Origin: Bacteriovoracales bacterium
GTDB taxonomy: Bacteria; Bdellovibrionota; Bacteriovoracia; Bacteriovoracales; Bacteriovoracaceae
Assembly (NCBI GenBank): GCA_028346125.1
Contig: JAOMEV010000015.1
Location: 1-53,352 of the forward strand
Direction: 5' to 3'
Length of the DNA: 53,352 nt
Shown piece by piece: positions 1-8,286 of this stretch. Made by a program: the position numbers and the translations under genes. The notes under the pieces are model-generated. The model did no database searches and was not told where the DNA came from. It saw only the letters and a program-made list of their open reading frames with translations. Positions within the stretch are counted from its first letter, which is position 1. Each line of letters begins with the position of its first letter.

Positions 1-92
1 CTTAAATAAGACGAACCTCTATTAACAGCCTTCATACCTTCTTGACTCATTAAACCCAATTTCCTCGCAGAATCAACTAATTTTTTCCGTAT

Positions 93-785
93 TTAAAGAG
101 ACATTCCCCCATCAATATGAATGATCTGACCTGTGATAAAAGAATCTTCTTTAAGGAGAAAGCACAACATTTTTCCCAAATCACTTGGCCTACCAATTCT
201 TTGAAGAGGGTGTTTTTGAATCGAATTTTGTAACACCTTAGGGTTAGATACAATATTTTTCGCCAAAGGTGTTTCAGTTAAAGAGGGTGCCAAGCAATTG
301 AATCTTACCTTCGGGGCAAATTCACTGGCCATATTTTTTGTAAAACCCTCAATTGCACCTTTCGAGGAGCCAACAAGAGAGTGAAAAGGCATCCCATTTT
401 GAACAACCACACTACTAAAGAGCACTACGCTAGAAGGAAGATTTGATTTTTTGAGAAGAGGAAGAACTTTACTTAAAATTTTTGTCATATTAACGAAATT
501 TAATTGAAAATCTTGGATAAAATCTTCGGGTTTTAGCCTTGTAAAAGGTTTGAGGTTTATGGTTCCTGGAAGATAAACAAAGCCTTCACAACTAGGAGGT
601 AAACCATCTATACTAAATTCATCTTTGGAAGCATCAAACACATGATGATGGACTTTATCCTTAAACTCTGAGAAATCTCCTTGAGTTCGTGAGTATAAGT
701 GAACTTGATGATCATTATCTATCAATTTTTCTATTGCGGACTTTCCAATCCCATAACTACCACCAACGAATATATAATTTTTCAT
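93..785 (-). CDS. SDR-family oxidoreductase with an altered active site
   Basis: Short-chain dehydrogenase/reductase of 230 residues, the usual length of a classical SDR. The nucleotide-binding glycine motif GGSYGIG is at residues 8-14, the active-site serine lies in LFSS (about 124-125), and the C-terminal GQIIHIDGG motif is present. The expected YxxxK catalytic pair reads VGSSK, with Val138 in place of the tyrosine and Lys142 kept, so normal catalysis is doubtful. The start has a strong Shine-Dalgarno (AAGGAGG) a few bases upstream. It lies on the same strand as the flavin reductase and the MerR regulator, 206 bp downstream of the former, so it may belong to the same light-responsive locus or have its own promoter. 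Substrate unknown. Confidence 0.85.
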   Translation of the reverse strand: MKNYIFVGGSYGIGKSAIEKLIDNDHQVHLYSRTQGDFSEFKDKVHHHVFDASKDEFSIDGLPPSCEGFVYLPGTINLKPFTRLKPEDFIQDFQLNFVNMTKILSKVLPLLKKSNLPSSVVLFSSVVVQNGMPFHSLVGSSKGAIEGFTKNMASEFAPKVRFNCLAPSLTETPLAKNIVSNPKVLQNSIQKHPLQRIGRPSDLGKMLCFLLKEDSFITGQIIHIDGGMSL

Positions 786-936
786 AAAACCTCCTTACTA
801 TTATTATGAATGAAAAATTAGAAAAAAAAATAAAATTTAGACGGCCCTATAAAATGTCTAAGAAAAATCCTTTACTCTTTGCCGAGGAGTGAACTTTTAA
901 AATTTATCTTGGATTTTATAAATTAAAATGCATTAA

Positions 937-956
937 AAAAAATAACGTTATTTTTT
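937..956. repeat. Perfect 20-bp AT-rich palindrome upstream of the SDR gene
   Basis: Two 10-bp arms (937-946 and 947-956) form a perfect palindrome centred on AACGTT, with A and T runs on the flanks. It lies between the flavin reductase stop and the SDR start. It has no loop and almost no G+C, so it resembles a dimeric repressor site more than an intrinsic terminator. Function is inferred only from symmetry and position. Confidence 0.4.
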
Positions 957-991
957 ACATTTTCACTTAAATATCATATCTCATTCTAATT

Positions 992-1624
992 TTAAATTTC
1001 TTCTAAGCTTTTATCCTTTTTAGCATATGATAACCTAAAGACTTTGTTTGTACTGTGATAAGAATCTAAACCTGACACACAAACGGTCTCAGCTTTTTCA
1101 ATATCAATAAAACCGTCTTCTTTTAAGCAACTTTCTGGCAATAGAACAAGTTCAACTTTTCCAATCACTAGTTCGGTACCATTTTTGAGTTTTATAAATT
1201 CTTCTTTTTTTAGTCCTATTTTTATTTTTGACTCTAAAACAAAAGGGGCCTTAAACTTTTCATCATAAAAAGGCGTTAGTTTACAATGTGTGAATTCAGA
1301 TTCTTCTTTATCGTAGCGGGCACTCGTTTGGTGGGCACTTTTTACAATATCTTGGTGGATATGATTAATAGTAAAATATTCTGTTTCCAAAATATTTTCC
1401 AAAGTATGACGAGGAACTGTATGCGGTCGAACAATAAAACCCATCAAAGCTGGGTCAGAACCTAAATGAAAGCAGGAGCTTATAATGCTTAGATTTTCCT
1501 TTTTATTTTTATCTACTGTTCCAACTAAGTTCGCACTTTTAAACCCGCTTAGAGAATTAATAAAATGTGCCCTATATCGATCTTCCATTTCAAGAATCTT
1601 TCTACTTTCTATTTTTAAGGTCAT
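992..1624 (-). CDS. Flavin reductase-like FMN-binding protein
   Basis: Protein of 210 residues of the flavin reductase-like split-barrel family, which binds FMN and often supplies reduced flavin. The N-terminal part shows the family pattern: SGFKSANLVGTVD, then N-L-S-I-I-S-S-C-F, then P-A-L-M-G-F, then a segment ending YFTINH. The start is supported by AGGAGC about seven bases upstream. It is 35 bp downstream of the MerR/cobalamin regulator on the same strand, and close to a photolyase, an enzyme that needs reduced FAD. A supporting redox role in light response is therefore a reasonable inference. The exact substrate is not visible. Confidence 0.85.
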   Translation of the reverse strand: MTLKIESRKILEMEDRYRAHFINSLSGFKSANLVGTVDKNKKENLSIISSCFHLGSDPALMGFIVRPHTVPRHTLENILETEYFTINHIHQDIVKSAHQTSARYDKEESEFTHCKLTPFYDEKFKAPFVLESKIKIGLKKEEFIKLKNGTELVIGKVELVLLPESCLKEDGFIDIEKAETVCVSGLDSYHSTNKVFRLSYAKKDKSLEEI

Positions 1625-1659
1625 TTTTTTGCTCCTAATTATGCGAAAAAGATTCCTTT

Positions 1660-2559
1660 CTAAAGCTTCTCGAGAAAACCATCAAAATCATCTAAGGTTG
1701 CTATCACTTTTACCTCTTTTATTTTTTCAAATACTGGAAAGTCCATTGGCGTGGCACCACCTAAAATAACAGTTAGTTTTTGATCTAGGAAGCTATCAAC
1801 TTTTTTAAGATAAGAGATAATATCTCTTTCATAATTCCAATGGTCTGTAGATAAAACACCTAATACGAGAAAAGGTGTCTTTAAGGCATTAATGGCCTGC
1901 CCAAGACATATTGGAGGATGTGCCGCTCCTAAATAGCGTGTCGTCACCCGGTTGGCCCTGCATAAAATGTCTGCGATGATAATAGGAAGCTCATGCAAAT
2001 TGCCTTCGGGTGTTGCTAAGGCCACCTCTTTTAATTTAGATCCAATATTTGGAAGGTGAATTTGAGAAAGTTGGTCTCGAATAAGTGTTGATACGATGTG
2101 CTCTTGAGTAACTGTATACTTCTCCTCATAGACCATCAACCCAACTTCTCTAATCATTGGAAGAACAATATTAAAAATAAATTCTTTGACTCCTAAACTT
2201 AGTCGAAAATGCTGTAACTCGGAGGCAATTAAGTCAATTTTATAACCGGATAACTGTTTCAATAGCTTTTTTGTACTCACAGAATGATTTAGACCAGAAT
2301 TATCATTATTTCTAAGAAGTTTTTCCATGGCCTCAAGTTCGTAAATTGTATACTTGGCAATTACTGATATTGAATTTCCCTGTTCAACAAGCTTTACCAA
2401 TAACTTGGCCTTAATAAGGTCTTTTTCTGAATACAACCTTTGCCCTCCCTCAGAACGTTCTGGGCTAAAGGCTTGATATCGTTGTTCCCAAGTCCTAATC
2501 GTGTGGGGAAGAACACCACAAGTATCTGAAATTACTTTAATACTAAACTTTTTTTCCAT
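1660..2559 (-). CDS. CarH/LitR-type MerR regulator with a cobalamin-binding domain
   Basis: Regulator of 299 residues. The N-terminal MerR helix-turn-helix (about 5-75) shows IKVISDTCGVLPHTIRTWEQRY and the R-x-Y-S-E-K-D motif. The middle is the helical B12-binding cap, with EH at 153-154. The C-terminal Rossmann-like cobalamin domain carries PEGNLHELP with His189 at the position of the lower axial ligand; the spacing from His154 to His189 is 35 residues, as I recall for Thermus CarH. In this family adenosylcobalamin keeps a DNA-bound tetramer in the dark and light releases it. The tryptophan of the W-x9-E-H signature is Val143 here. ATG at 2559 is preferred over an upstream TTG because GGAAG lies just before it. 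It diverges from the photolyase operon, a typical target arrangement. Confidence 0.88.
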   Translation of the reverse strand: MEKKFSIKVISDTCGVLPHTIRTWEQRYQAFSPERSEGGQRLYSEKDLIKAKLLVKLVEQGNSISVIAKYTIYELEAMEKLLRNNDNSGLNHSVSTKKLLKQLSGYKIDLIASELQHFRLSLGVKEFIFNIVLPMIREVGLMVYEEKYTVTQEHIVSTLIRDQLSQIHLPNIGSKLKEVALATPEGNLHELPIIIADILCRANRVTTRYLGAAHPPICLGQAINALKTPFLVLGVLSTDHWNYERDIISYLKKVDSFLDQKLTVILGGATPMDFPVFEKIKEVKVIATLDDFDGFLEKL

Positions 2560-2599
2560 TTCGACTTCCAATTTTAACTGGATTTATGCTTAGTTTTAG

Positions 2600-2632
2600 T
2601 TTAACATAATAGTTAATCAAAGCCTAATCAAA
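2600..2632. promoter_or_regulatory. Candidate CarH-like operator: contiguous 11-bp units
   Basis: The 113-bp divergent intergenic region has TAATCAAA at 2614-2621 and again at 2625-2632, exactly 11 bp apart. The preceding 11 bases (2600-2610, TTTAACATAAT) fit the nTnnACAnnnn form reported for Thermus CarH sites. CarH-type tetramers are known to bind arrays of 11-bp direct repeats, so these units are plausible operator half-sites for the adjacent regulator. Units 2 and 3 share 8 of 11 bases; unit 1 is divergent. Confidence 0.4.
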
Positions 2633-2672
2633 AAAAGAACAGATTAAGCTATTTTTCTAGAGGAGGTAAAAA

Positions 2673-4046
2673 TTGAAAATACTGATTACAGGCGCCACAG
2701 GACTTGTTGGTTTGAAACTTGTGGAAACCCTCTTTTTAAAAGGTCATACAGATATAAGGATTCTTTCTAGAAATAAAGAAAATGCCAAAAAAAAGTTTCC
2801 ATTTCCAGTCGAACTATACGAATGGAACCCTTCTACCAATTACATTGAGCCAACAGCTCTTGATAATGTGAATATAGTGATTCATTTGGCAGGTGAAAAT
2901 GTTGCAAAAGGAAGATGGACACATAAAAAGAAAAAGAAAATTTTGGATTCAAGAACACAAGGTACAAACTTTTTGATGGAGTCTATCCAAAAGGCAAAGA
3001 CAAAACCTCAAAAAATTATAGGGGCCTCGGCCATCGGTATTTATGGAGACCGGAATGATGAGTCTCTAACAGAAGAAAGCTTATCTGGTGAAGGATTTTT
3101 GGCCGACGTCTGTAAGAAATGGGAAGATAAAATAATTAATTTTCCTATTAAAGAAGTTCAAACTCACATTCTCAGAATTGGTATTATTCTAGCCAATAAT
3201 GGAGGAGCTTTAGAACAAATGTTGCCTCCTTTTAAATCTGGGGCAGGTGGGAAAATTGGAAATGGTAAGCAATTTATGAGCTGGGTTCATATCGATGATA
3301 TCATAGGCCAAATTATTTTCTTAATGGATAAGGACTGCTCTTATAAGATTTATAATGGTGTATCTCCCCTCCCCGTTACAAATGAATTTTTCACAAAAAC
3401 TTTGGGTAAAGTACTAAAAAGGCCGACCCTTATCCCAATACCTAGATTTGGTCTAAAAATTCTTTTTGGTGAAATGGCAGACATGCTATTGGGAAGCCAA
3501 AAAGTGCTACCGAAAAATTTAATGACCGAAGGCTATATATTTTTATACGAAGAATTAGAAAAGGCCTTAAGAAATATATTGAAATATGATACGAAAGGAG
3601 AAAAGGTCTTCACAAAATATCAGTGGACAGAAAAACCTCCAAAAGAAGTTTTCAATTTTTTTGCAAACGAAATGAATCTCGAAAAGATCACTCCTCCTCA
3701 TCTAAACTTTAAAGTTCTTAGTAAAAGCACCGACGTTATTCAGGAGGGAACAATAATTGATTACAAACTTAATCTTCATGGAATACCTTTAAGCTGGAAA
3801 TCCAAAATAAATACTTTTAAAGATCAAGAAAGGTTTATTGACGAGCAAGTTAAAGGCCCGTACTCAAAATGGGTACACACTCATGACTTTATTCCTCTAA
3901 ACAAAGGAACTGTTATTAAAGACGAAGTTGTCTATAAAGTCCCCTTTGGCCTATTAGGATATTTAGTTGCAGGTTCTTTTGTTAGAAACGATTTAAGAAA
4001 AATTTTTAATTATAGAAGTGATAATTTAAAAAAAATATTGGATTAA
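2673..4046 (+). CDS. TIGR01777-type epimerase fused to an SRPBCC domain
   Basis: Two-part protein of 457 residues. Residues 1 to about 300 are an extended SDR of the TIGR01777 family: ITGATGLVG at the N terminus, VIHLAGENVAKGRW near residue 75, and ASAIGIYGDR. Residues from about 310 to the end resemble the SRPBCC/START-like cyclase domain (KYQWTEKPPKEVFNFFANE onward). Stand-alone TIGR01777 proteins are about 300 residues, so this is a fusion. The start is TTG with a perfect AGGAGG six bases upstream. First gene of a rightward operon with the DUF523, photolyase and epimerase/DUF2867 genes. TIGR01777 proteins recur beside LitR-type regulators and photolyases. Enzymatic activity unknown. Confidence 0.88.
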   Translation: MKILITGATGLVGLKLVETLFLKGHTDIRILSRNKENAKKKFPFPVELYEWNPSTNYIEPTALDNVNIVIHLAGENVAKGRWTHKKKKKILDSRTQGTNFLMESIQKAKTKPQKIIGASAIGIYGDRNDESLTEESLSGEGFLADVCKKWEDKIINFPIKEVQTHILRIGIILANNGGALEQMLPPFKSGAGGKIGNGKQFMSWVHIDDIIGQIIFLMDKDCSYKIYNGVSPLPVTNEFFTKTLGKVLKRPTLIPIPRFGLKILFGEMADMLLGSQKVLPKNLMTEGYIFLYEELEKALRNILKYDTKGEKVFTKYQWTEKPPKEVFNFFANEMNLEKITPPHLNFKVLSKSTDVIQEGTIIDYKLNLHGIPLSWKSKINTFKDQERFIDEQVKGPYSKWVHTHDFIPLNKGTVIKDEVVYKVPFGLLGYLVAGSFVRNDLRKIFNYRSDNLKKILD

Positions 4047-4101
4047 CGAAAGTGTAGGAAATATGAATTTTGTTAACAACCAACTTATAAGGTGAATAGA
4101 A

Positions 4102-5064
4102 ATGGAAAAAAGAAAGCGTCCTTTAATTGGAATTAGCTCATGCCTACTGGGAAATAATGTTCGGTACAACAATGGACATACAAGAGATAAGTGGATAACG
4201 AGAGAACTCGAAAAATACGTGGACTTTTATCCCTTTTGCCCAGAAGTTGAAATGGGTCTAGGTGTACCAAGAGAAGAGATACACTTAGTTTATCAAGATG
4301 ATGACCGAAAAAATGTTCAACTATATTCAAAGTTCAGTAAAAAGAACTTAACAGACAAAGCGTCAGAAACCTATGATCGAATGAATAGAGAAATGAGTCG
4401 TCATCTCATAAATGGCGTTATCCTTATGAAAAAATCGCCTACCTGCGGTCTTAGCAATGTAAAAACGGTAAGTAAGAGTGGCGATGGCCCTGTTACCTTC
4501 TCGAAAGGGCTTTATACAAAAAGTTTAGATGAGTTTTACCCTCTTGTACCTAAAGAGGAAAGTGGAAGAATAAAGCAACCAGAGCTCCGTGAGCATTTTT
4601 TGAAAAATGTTTTTGCCCACTTTCGCTATGAGCAGATTGAAAAATCAATATCTTCTATTCAAGATTTTCATAAAAAATATAAATATATCCTTATGGAGCA
4701 TTCACCCGTGGGACTTAAAAAATTAGGTCTAGTTGCTTCTAATCCTGAAAATAAATCTGCGTTACAAATTTACAAAGATTACGGTGAAATTTTTTTCGAA
4801 ATACTTGGAAAAAAACCTAAGAAGAATAACCGATACTCAACCCTTTTTCATATAATGGGATACTTTAAAAAATTTCTCTCAAGTGAAGACAAGAAAGAAT
4901 TGATCGCCAACTTTGATGAATATCGAAGTGGAGTTCAAAGTTATTTGGCCGTTATAACCTTAATTCAATTTTTGGTAAAAAAGTATAAACTAGAATACTT
5001 TGAAGATAATTATTATTTTAACCCTTATCCAAAAGAATTGAAATTACTTAAAGAGGTAGCGTGA
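4102..5064 (+). CDS. DUF523 and DUF1722 two-domain protein (YbgA-like C terminus)
   Basis: Protein of 320 residues. The DUF523 domain (about 8-150) begins GISSCLLGNNVRYNNGHT, with FCPEVEMGLGVPREEI and KKSPTCG, so it keeps its cysteine pattern. The DUF1722 domain (about 185-310) contains LMEHSPVGLKKLG and HIMGYFKKFLS. This pairing is often found next to photolyases and light-responsive MerR regulators. DUF523 is a putative metal- or cluster-binding fold, but the biochemical role is not something I can derive here. It overlaps the photolyase start by 4 bp, so the two are translationally coupled. Confidence 0.9.
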   Translation: MEKRKRPLIGISSCLLGNNVRYNNGHTRDKWITRELEKYVDFYPFCPEVEMGLGVPREEIHLVYQDDDRKNVQLYSKFSKKNLTDKASETYDRMNREMSRHLINGVILMKKSPTCGLSNVKTVSKSGDGPVTFSKGLYTKSLDEFYPLVPKEESGRIKQPELREHFLKNVFAHFRYEQIEKSISSIQDFHKKYKYILMEHSPVGLKKLGLVASNPENKSALQIYKDYGEIFFEILGKKPKKNNRYSTLFHIMGYFKKFLSSEDKKELIANFDEYRSGVQSYLAVITLIQFLVKKYKLEYFEDNYYFNPYPKELKLLKEVA

Positions 5065-6356
5065 AAAAACCATGTAGTATCTTTTGGTTTAAAAGAGACC
5101 TAAGAGTCGAAGACAATATTGGTCTTCATTATGCTTTAAAGTCAGGTCTTCCTGTTGTACCCATTTTTATCTTTGATAAAGTTACTTTAGAAAAAGTTAA
5201 AGATAAAATGGACATGAAAATTCAATTTATTCATAATGTACTTGTCGAATTAAAGAAAACTTTAAAAGCATATAAAAGTGATTTATTAATTCTTTTTGGG
5301 ACGCAAGATCAGGTTTGGAAAAGGGTTTTAGAAGATTACAACGTCAAAAGTGTTTACACCAATGAAGAGTACGAACCAAGTACAATCAAAAGGGATAACC
5401 AGGTTAGGAGTTTTCTTAGAAAGAAAGACATAGAAATGCTTTCTTTTAAAGACTATTGTATCTTTGCAAAAGATGATATTTTAAAAAAGGATGGCACACC
5501 TTATACTGTTTTCACTCCATACAAAAATAAATGGTATGAGCACTTAAAACAAGATGATCTGAAAAGTGTCAGAAACAGAGATTATTTTAAACATTTTCTC
5601 CCTTTGAAAAACCTTTCAATGCCAAGTCTTAAAAACCTTGGATTTGAAGAATGCCCTGTTCCAAATCCTGCATGCTCTTTAAATAAGGATATTGTAAAAA
5701 ACTACAAAGAGGACCCAAGTCTTAATATAACAAGCCAGGTAAGTCTTCACCTTCGTTTTGGCACAATCAGTATTAGAAAATGCGCCAAAATAGGTTATGA
5801 AATCAATAATAAATGGTTAGATGAATTGATTTGGAGAGATTTTTTTATCCAAATTCTTTACCATTTTCCTTACGCTGAAAAGGGACCTTTTAAGAAAAAA
5901 TATTCAAATATTGAATGGTCCAATAACAAATCACATTTTAAGAAGTGGTGTGTAGGACAAACTGGTTATCCGCTAGTCGATGCAGGAATGAGGGAACTTA
6001 ATCTAACTGGATTTATGCATAATAGAGTACGCATGGTCGTCGCAAGCTTTCTTGTAAAGCACCTTTTGATCGACTGGCGTTGGGGCGAAAAGTATTTTTC
6101 TCAAAAGCTTATCGACTATGACCTTTCGGCCAATAATGGTAACTGGCAATGGGTAGCGGGAACAGGATGTGATGCTTCTCCTTACTTTCGAATATTTAAC
6201 CCAGAAACCCAAATGAAAAAGTTTGATGCAAATCTTAATTACATAAAAAAGTGGGTCCCCGAGCTTGGGACTTCTCAATACATGGAGAGAATTGTAGATC
6301 ATAAATCTGCTTACCACAAAGCACTTTCCATTTATAAAAAAGCTCTTGGTTACTAA
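5061..6356 (+). CDS. phrB: Deoxyribodipyrimidine photolyase (class I type)
   Basis: Protein of 431 residues that should split cyclobutane pyrimidine dimers in blue light using FAD. The N-terminal photolyase domain starts SIFWFKRDLRVEDN. The C-terminal FAD-binding half has LHLRFGTIS, ELIWRDFF, TGYPLVDAGMREL, TGFMHNRVRMVVASFL and WQWVAGTGCDASPYFRIFNP, which cover the FAD pocket and the substrate-contacting tryptophans. Length is slightly short for the family but nothing is missing. GTG start overlapping the DUF523/DUF1722 stop. Placement under a divergent cobalamin-dependent MerR regulator suggests light induction. A cryptochrome-like role cannot be ruled out from sequence alone, but photolyase is much more likely. 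Confidence 0.95.
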   Translation: MKKPCSIFWFKRDLRVEDNIGLHYALKSGLPVVPIFIFDKVTLEKVKDKMDMKIQFIHNVLVELKKTLKAYKSDLLILFGTQDQVWKRVLEDYNVKSVYTNEEYEPSTIKRDNQVRSFLRKKDIEMLSFKDYCIFAKDDILKKDGTPYTVFTPYKNKWYEHLKQDDLKSVRNRDYFKHFLPLKNLSMPSLKNLGFEECPVPNPACSLNKDIVKNYKEDPSLNITSQVSLHLRFGTISIRKCAKIGYEINNKWLDELIWRDFFIQILYHFPYAEKGPFKKKYSNIEWSNNKSHFKKWCVGQTGYPLVDAGMRELNLTGFMHNRVRMVVASFLVKHLLIDWRWGEKYFSQKLIDYDLSANNGNWQWVAGTGCDASPYFRIFNPETQMKKFDANLNYIKKWVPELGTSQYMERIVDHKSAYHKALSIYKKALGY

Positions 6357-6367
6357 AGGAGTAAATT

Positions 6368-7813
6368 ATGGGGGCAGAAAAAGGAAAGAAAATAAAAATT
6401 GCTATAGCAGGAGCATCAGGCTTTGTTGGAAGGCACCTCATGAAGCACCTAGAAAGGGTTAAAAATTATCAAGTGAGGGCCCTTACTAGAAGCTTTGAAG
6501 AAGATAACAAATTACTTTCAGTTGAAGAAAAAAATGATTCTAATATTGAGTGGGTTCAATGCGATCTCTTTTCTATGATCGATGTCGAGACGGCACTCGA
6601 AGGTGCAGATTACGCTATTTACTTGGTTCACAGTATGCTTCCTACCTCTAAGCTTGTTCAAGCAAACTTTCAGGATAACGACCTTATTATTGCGGACAAT
6701 TTTTCTAGAGTGGCCAAAAAAAAGGGAATTAAGCAAATAATTTATTTAGGAGGCATAATCCCTCCAGTGAAAGATCTTTCCCTCCACCTTAAAAGTCGAT
6801 TAGAAACAGAAGAAACGCTAAGGCATTATAATATACCTGTGACTTCTCTTCGTGCCGGAATTATAATTGGAAGAGGAGGCTCATCTTTTAATATCTTAAA
6901 AAAGCTTGTTGAACGTCTCCCTGTTATGATTCTCCCCTCCTGGACTCAGAATGCCTCTAAACCAGTAGCTATTGAGGACGTCATTAAATCTATTGAGTTT
7001 TGTATAGGAAATAAAGAAACCTTTAACAAAGAATATGACCTAGGTGGACAAAACTTCATGACTTATCATGAACTCCTTGAAGAGATGGCCGCAAAACTTG
7101 GACATAAGAGGTATTTTTTCAAAGTCTCTCTTTTTAGTCCAGGCCTATCAAAACTTTGGGTTTCTCTTATTACAAATACACCTAAAAATCTGGTTTACCC
7201 TCTTATTCAAAGTTTAAAGCATCCTATGATACCTGATAAACAAAAGCTTTTATCAATTCCAAACTATAAATTTAAAAGTTTTAAAGAATCTGTCGAAGCT
7301 TCCGTAGATAATGAGGATATTAACCCAAGGCCATCTTTTGGAATCAATATAAAGGGAAAAACAAAATATTGGGGAACACAATTGAAAAGAAAGGATGTAC
7401 GCTCAATTCAAAGGCTTCATCGCCCCGAAAATAAATCTTCTGCTTGGATCGCTCAAAAGTATATGGAGTGGTTACCTCAATTTTTTTCTTTTATTATAAA
7501 AGTGAATATTAAAAAAAATGTATGTTCATTTGTTGGACCATTTTTCAAAACACCTCTTCTGGAACTCTCTTTAAGCATGAAGCAAAGTTCTCCAGATCGA
7601 CAAATATTTTATATTACCGGTGGGTATCTTGCCTCTAAGGATCAAGGTAGAGGCCGTTTTGAGTTTCGGGAAACAAGTTGTGGAAAATACTTCTTAGTCG
7701 CCATTCATGAATATATACCATCCCTGCCTTGGTTTATTTATATTTATACACAAGCTGTTTTTCATGCTTTTGTCATGAAAAAGTTTCAGGCATTCATAAA
7801 AAAAATGAGTTAA
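6368..7813 (+). CDS. NAD(P)-binding epimerase with C-terminal DUF2867
   Basis: Protein of 481 residues. The N-terminal third is an atypical extended SDR with IAIAGASGFVGRHLMKHL (about 12-29), an AIYLVHSM segment and IKQIIYLGGI. The last 150 residues match the DUF2867 pattern: GRGRFEFRE, then a hydrophobic stretch PSLPWFIYIYTQAVFHAF that ends the protein. This architecture is common near photolyase genes. It follows the photolyase by 11 bp with an AAGGAG site and closes the rightward operon. Its stop shares TTAA with the stop of the convergent MotA-like gene. Substrate unknown. Confidence 0.87.
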   Translation: MGAEKGKKIKIAIAGASGFVGRHLMKHLERVKNYQVRALTRSFEEDNKLLSVEEKNDSNIEWVQCDLFSMIDVETALEGADYAIYLVHSMLPTSKLVQANFQDNDLIIADNFSRVAKKKGIKQIIYLGGIIPPVKDLSLHLKSRLETEETLRHYNIPVTSLRAGIIIGRGGSSFNILKKLVERLPVMILPSWTQNASKPVAIEDVIKSIEFCIGNKETFNKEYDLGGQNFMTYHELLEEMAAKLGHKRYFFKVSLFSPGLSKLWVSLITNTPKNLVYPLIQSLKHPMIPDKQKLLSIPNYKFKSFKESVEASVDNEDINPRPSFGINIKGKTKYWGTQLKRKDVRSIQRLHRPENKSSAWIAQKYMEWLPQFFSFIIKVNIKKNVCSFVGPFFKTPLLELSLSMKQSSPDRQIFYITGGYLASKDQGRGRFEFRETSCGKYFLVAIHEYIPSLPWFIYIYTQAVFHAFVMKKFQAFIKKMS

Positions 7814-8286
7814 CCTTTTTTAAAGGCCAAGAGGATAGTATAGAAAGTAATAACTACAAAAGTTAATTGAAAAATAGGAATATAATAATAAGAAGGTCTA
7901 GCTTTAAAGTCTCCAAGAAAAAATGAAATCAAAAAGCCAATTAAAGAATAAAACATGGAAATGAGTGTAACCGCCATGGCCGGCCCTATGCTAGTTGGAT
8001 CCGATAGATTTTTCAACATAACCACAAACCCAAAAAATCCTCCTAAAATACCGAGATGAAGGGAAGTAGAACCTAGAAGTTCCCAGTGTGATAATTCTTT
8101 ACCTGAGGAAATATCATTTAAAGATCCCTTTTGATTGAAAATCTTAAGGAAGAAAAGGACAAAAAGAGGCCCTCCGACAATAAGAATACTTGAAACATCA
8201 ATAAAAGCAATAAATCTAGAACTAGATAAAATAGCACCCAAAATAGAGCCGAGAAGAATAAGGAGAGCTGTACTTTTTTCAATCAT
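7810..8286 (-). CDS. Miniature MotA-like membrane protein, long form (second pair, gene D)
   Basis: Protein of 158 residues, almost entirely hydrophobic. It matches the membrane regions of MotA/PomA. FIDVSSILIV sits at the position of PomA FVDVTSILIV (TM1-TM2 region), and LGILGGFFGFVVMLKNL followed by SDPTSIGPAMAVTLISMFY corresponds to TM3, the linker and TM4. Normal MotA is about 250 residues with a cytoplasmic domain of around 100 residues between TM2 and TM3; here only about 25-30 residues join them. A fifth hydrophobic segment (about 136-155) follows TM4. It overlaps the upstream gene C by 4 bp. No MotB-type partner is in the window. Ion-channel function is inference. Confidence 0.75.
   Translation of the reverse strand: MIEKSTALLILLGSILGAILSSSRFIAFIDVSSILIVGGPLFVLFFLKIFNQKGSLNDISSGKELSHWELLGSTSLHLGILGGFFGFVVMLKNLSDPTSIGPAMAVTLISMFYSLIGFLISFFLGDFKARPSYYYIPIFQLTFVVITFYTILLAFKKG

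Noticed and set aside
1..50. Possible start of a leftward gene (ATG at 48-50) running off the window
   Set aside because: Only 16 codons are visible, the ribosome binding site is poorly placed and no motif can be recognised.
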